Source: Moraxellaceae bacterium UBA2032
GTDB lineage: Bacteria > Pseudomonadota > Gammaproteobacteria > Pseudomonadales > Moraxellaceae
Length of the DNA stretch: 6,656 bases
Assembly: GCA_002333125.1 (NCBI GenBank)
Contig: DDBM01000280.1
Coordinates: forward strand, 13,595-20,250
Direction: 5' to 3'
In this document: piece by piece, positions 5,727-6,656 of the stretch
How the letters are laid out: the number at the start of each line of letters is the position of its first letter
How positions within the stretch are numbered: position 1 is the stretch's first letter
Translations under genes and position numbers: made by a program
The notes under the pieces: model-generated
What the model saw: the letters and a program-made list of their open reading frames with translations, nothing else
Database searches by the model: none
Told to the model about the DNA's origin: nothing

Positions 5727-6656
5727 ATGAAAAACGTTACCAAACTGATTTGTGCTACTGCTTTAACCTTCGGTTTGGCCATGGAAGCCCAAGCATTTTC
5801 TCAAGAAGTTCATAAACGCATTGCCATTGATGCAGTTAACTATATGAAGGCCAACCCTAGCACTACTAACTATGCAAAATTATTAAACGGTGCAACACAA
5901 GCAGGCTTAACCATTGACCAATTTGCAAACGCTTTGGGTCAAGGTGCGTATGACGTTGATGACTTTAGCGATACTTTTTTGTGTGGCGCAAGCACAGGTA
6001 GCTGTCAACAAGCACCAGTTTGGGGTGCTGGTTCGGGTATTGTTAAATACACTTCTTACTGGCATTTTCAAAATCATACACAAGGCTCAGACGTACACGG
6101 CAATGACATTGGCGGTTACAACTACCAAAAACTTACCGTTTGGGGTGACATCGACAATATGGCAGCAAGCTGGTTATATGGCGACTATTTAGACGACGGC
6201 GCAGGTGGTTTAAAAGCGTGGTTCTCTCGTGACAGCACCAAATATAATACCTATGGTATTACAGAAAAAAATTACCGCTTAGGTGGTTATTCAACTAACT
6301 CCATGTATGCTGACTTTGAAACTTCTCCTTTCCAACCTATCGACAACTTAGGTCAGTACTGGTTTGGACAATTTTTAGCTAACCCAACGGTACAAACCTT
6401 AGGTTTTGTGATGCACACCACTGACTTACTGCAACCGCATCACGTGTGGACAACTTCAGCATTAAACCATGCAGGATGGGAAACATGGGTAAATGACTAT
6501 TACTACACCGAAAACTTAAACAATTCTGCTGCCGTTACTATCGCGTTAAATAATTTAACACCACTTTCGGCTACAGCAACCGATGTTCGTCCTCTATTGA
6601 CACAAGCTGCTAGCATTGCTTACTCTCAAGGTGGGATTGTATTGTCTAGCACCGAC
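5727..6656 (+). CDS. Secreted zinc phospholipase C / P1 nuclease-like protein, copy 2, cut by the window end
   Basis: An open frame of 310 codons starts at an ATG with GGGG six bases upstream and runs past the window. By comparison with copy 1, about 30 residues are missing. The signal peptide is intact: MKNVTKLIC, a hydrophobic core, then AQA before FSQEVHKR (23 residues). The mature part matches copy 1 without gaps, with about 47 differences in 287 residues. All candidate zinc ligands are kept: H6, D53/D55/D56, H90, H207-x2-D210, H216 and H225-x3-E229, as are the cysteine pair C63/C70. As in copy 1, the mature N-terminus is Phe, where the phospholipase C and P1 families have a zinc-binding Trp. 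Expected in the periplasm or outside the cell; phospholipase, nuclease or another phosphodiester substrate cannot be decided here. This is the copy that can be expressed as read. Confidence 0.8.
   Translation, partial: MKNVTKLICATALTFGLAMEAQAFSQEVHKRIAIDAVNYMKANPSTTNYAKLLNGATQAGLTIDQFANALGQGAYDVDDFSDTFLCGASTGSCQQAPVWGAGSGIVKYTSYWHFQNHTQGSDVHGNDIGGYNYQKLTVWGDIDNMAASWLYGDYLDDGAGGLKAWFSRDSTKYNTYGITEKNYRLGGYSTNSMYADFETSPFQPIDNLGQYWFGQFLANPTVQTLGFVMHTTDLLQPHHVWTTSALNHAGWETWVNDYYYTENLNNSAAVTIALNNLTPLSATATDVRPLLTQAASIAYSQGGIVLSSTD

Larger units (their letters stand above)
4217..6656 (+). repeat. Tandem direct duplication, unit about 1.36 kb (control region plus gene)
   Basis: Unit 1 spans 4217-5580; unit 2 starts at 5581 and is cut by the window end. 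The duplicated segment includes the regulatory repeats, the promoter and the whole coding region, so both genes were copied with their control. Most divergence is at third codon positions. Some stretches stay identical, such as about 33 bases around 5057-5089 and 6332-6364, which may reflect local gene conversion. Flanking leader lengths differ by roughly 75 bases. Confidence 0.85.

Noticed and set aside
5727..5795. Lipoprotein signal around the cysteine in KLIC
   Set aside because: The cysteine is too close to the start and lacks the small residues of a lipobox; AQA before Phe is a clear type I cleavage site.
5914..6192. A 92-codon frame inside copy 2
   Set aside because: It is out of frame with the real gene, which runs open from 5727 to the window end with conserved metal motifs.

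Overview
The window is AT-rich, with TTA, GTA and AAA favoured as codons. Its families and codon use fit a gammaproteobacterium with a low-GC genome, possibly an aquatic or Thiotrichales/Beggiatoa-type lineage. That placement is a guess from style and cannot be proved from 6.6 kb. No rRNA, tRNA, CRISPR array or insertion sequence was seen.

Layout. On the minus strand, 146-1213 encodes a DUF475/TerC-like polytopic membrane protein. It starts at a GTG with a good ribosome binding site and ends at a hairpin terminator (96-125). The gap 1214-1573 holds its likely promoter and a possible minus-strand micro-ORF (1334-1420). On the plus strand, a 40-codon ORF with a strong Shine-Dalgarno (1574-1696) overlaps by ATGA the most likely start of a large soluble hybrid histidine kinase (1693-4194). 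The kinase has an unrecognised N-terminal domain, a coiled coil, PAS, HisKA, HATPase, a decayed receiver and an intact receiver.

The right half is a tandem duplication of about 1.36 kb. Each unit carries a matching 100-bp control region (4217-4316 and 5581-5680) and a gene for a secreted protein with zinc phospholipase C / S1-P1 nuclease-like metal motifs. Copy 1 (4438-5474) is followed by its own terminator. Copy 2 (5727 onwards) runs off the window end. The mature proteins are about 84% identical by hand count, without gaps, over the 287 residues visible in both.

The most striking observation is in copy 1. A perfect 14-bp tandem duplication inside the signal-peptide codons throws the gene out of frame after 15 codons. 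Removing one unit restores a textbook signal peptide matching copy 2, while the rest of the gene is intact. This is either a recent inactivation or a reversible on/off switch. The second observation is that both control regions carry a pair of (A/G)CCGTT(T/C)ATC direct repeats spaced exactly 21 bp, at the same distance from a conserved -10 box, which looks like a shared activator site. Whether the adjacent kinase feeds into that site is inference only.
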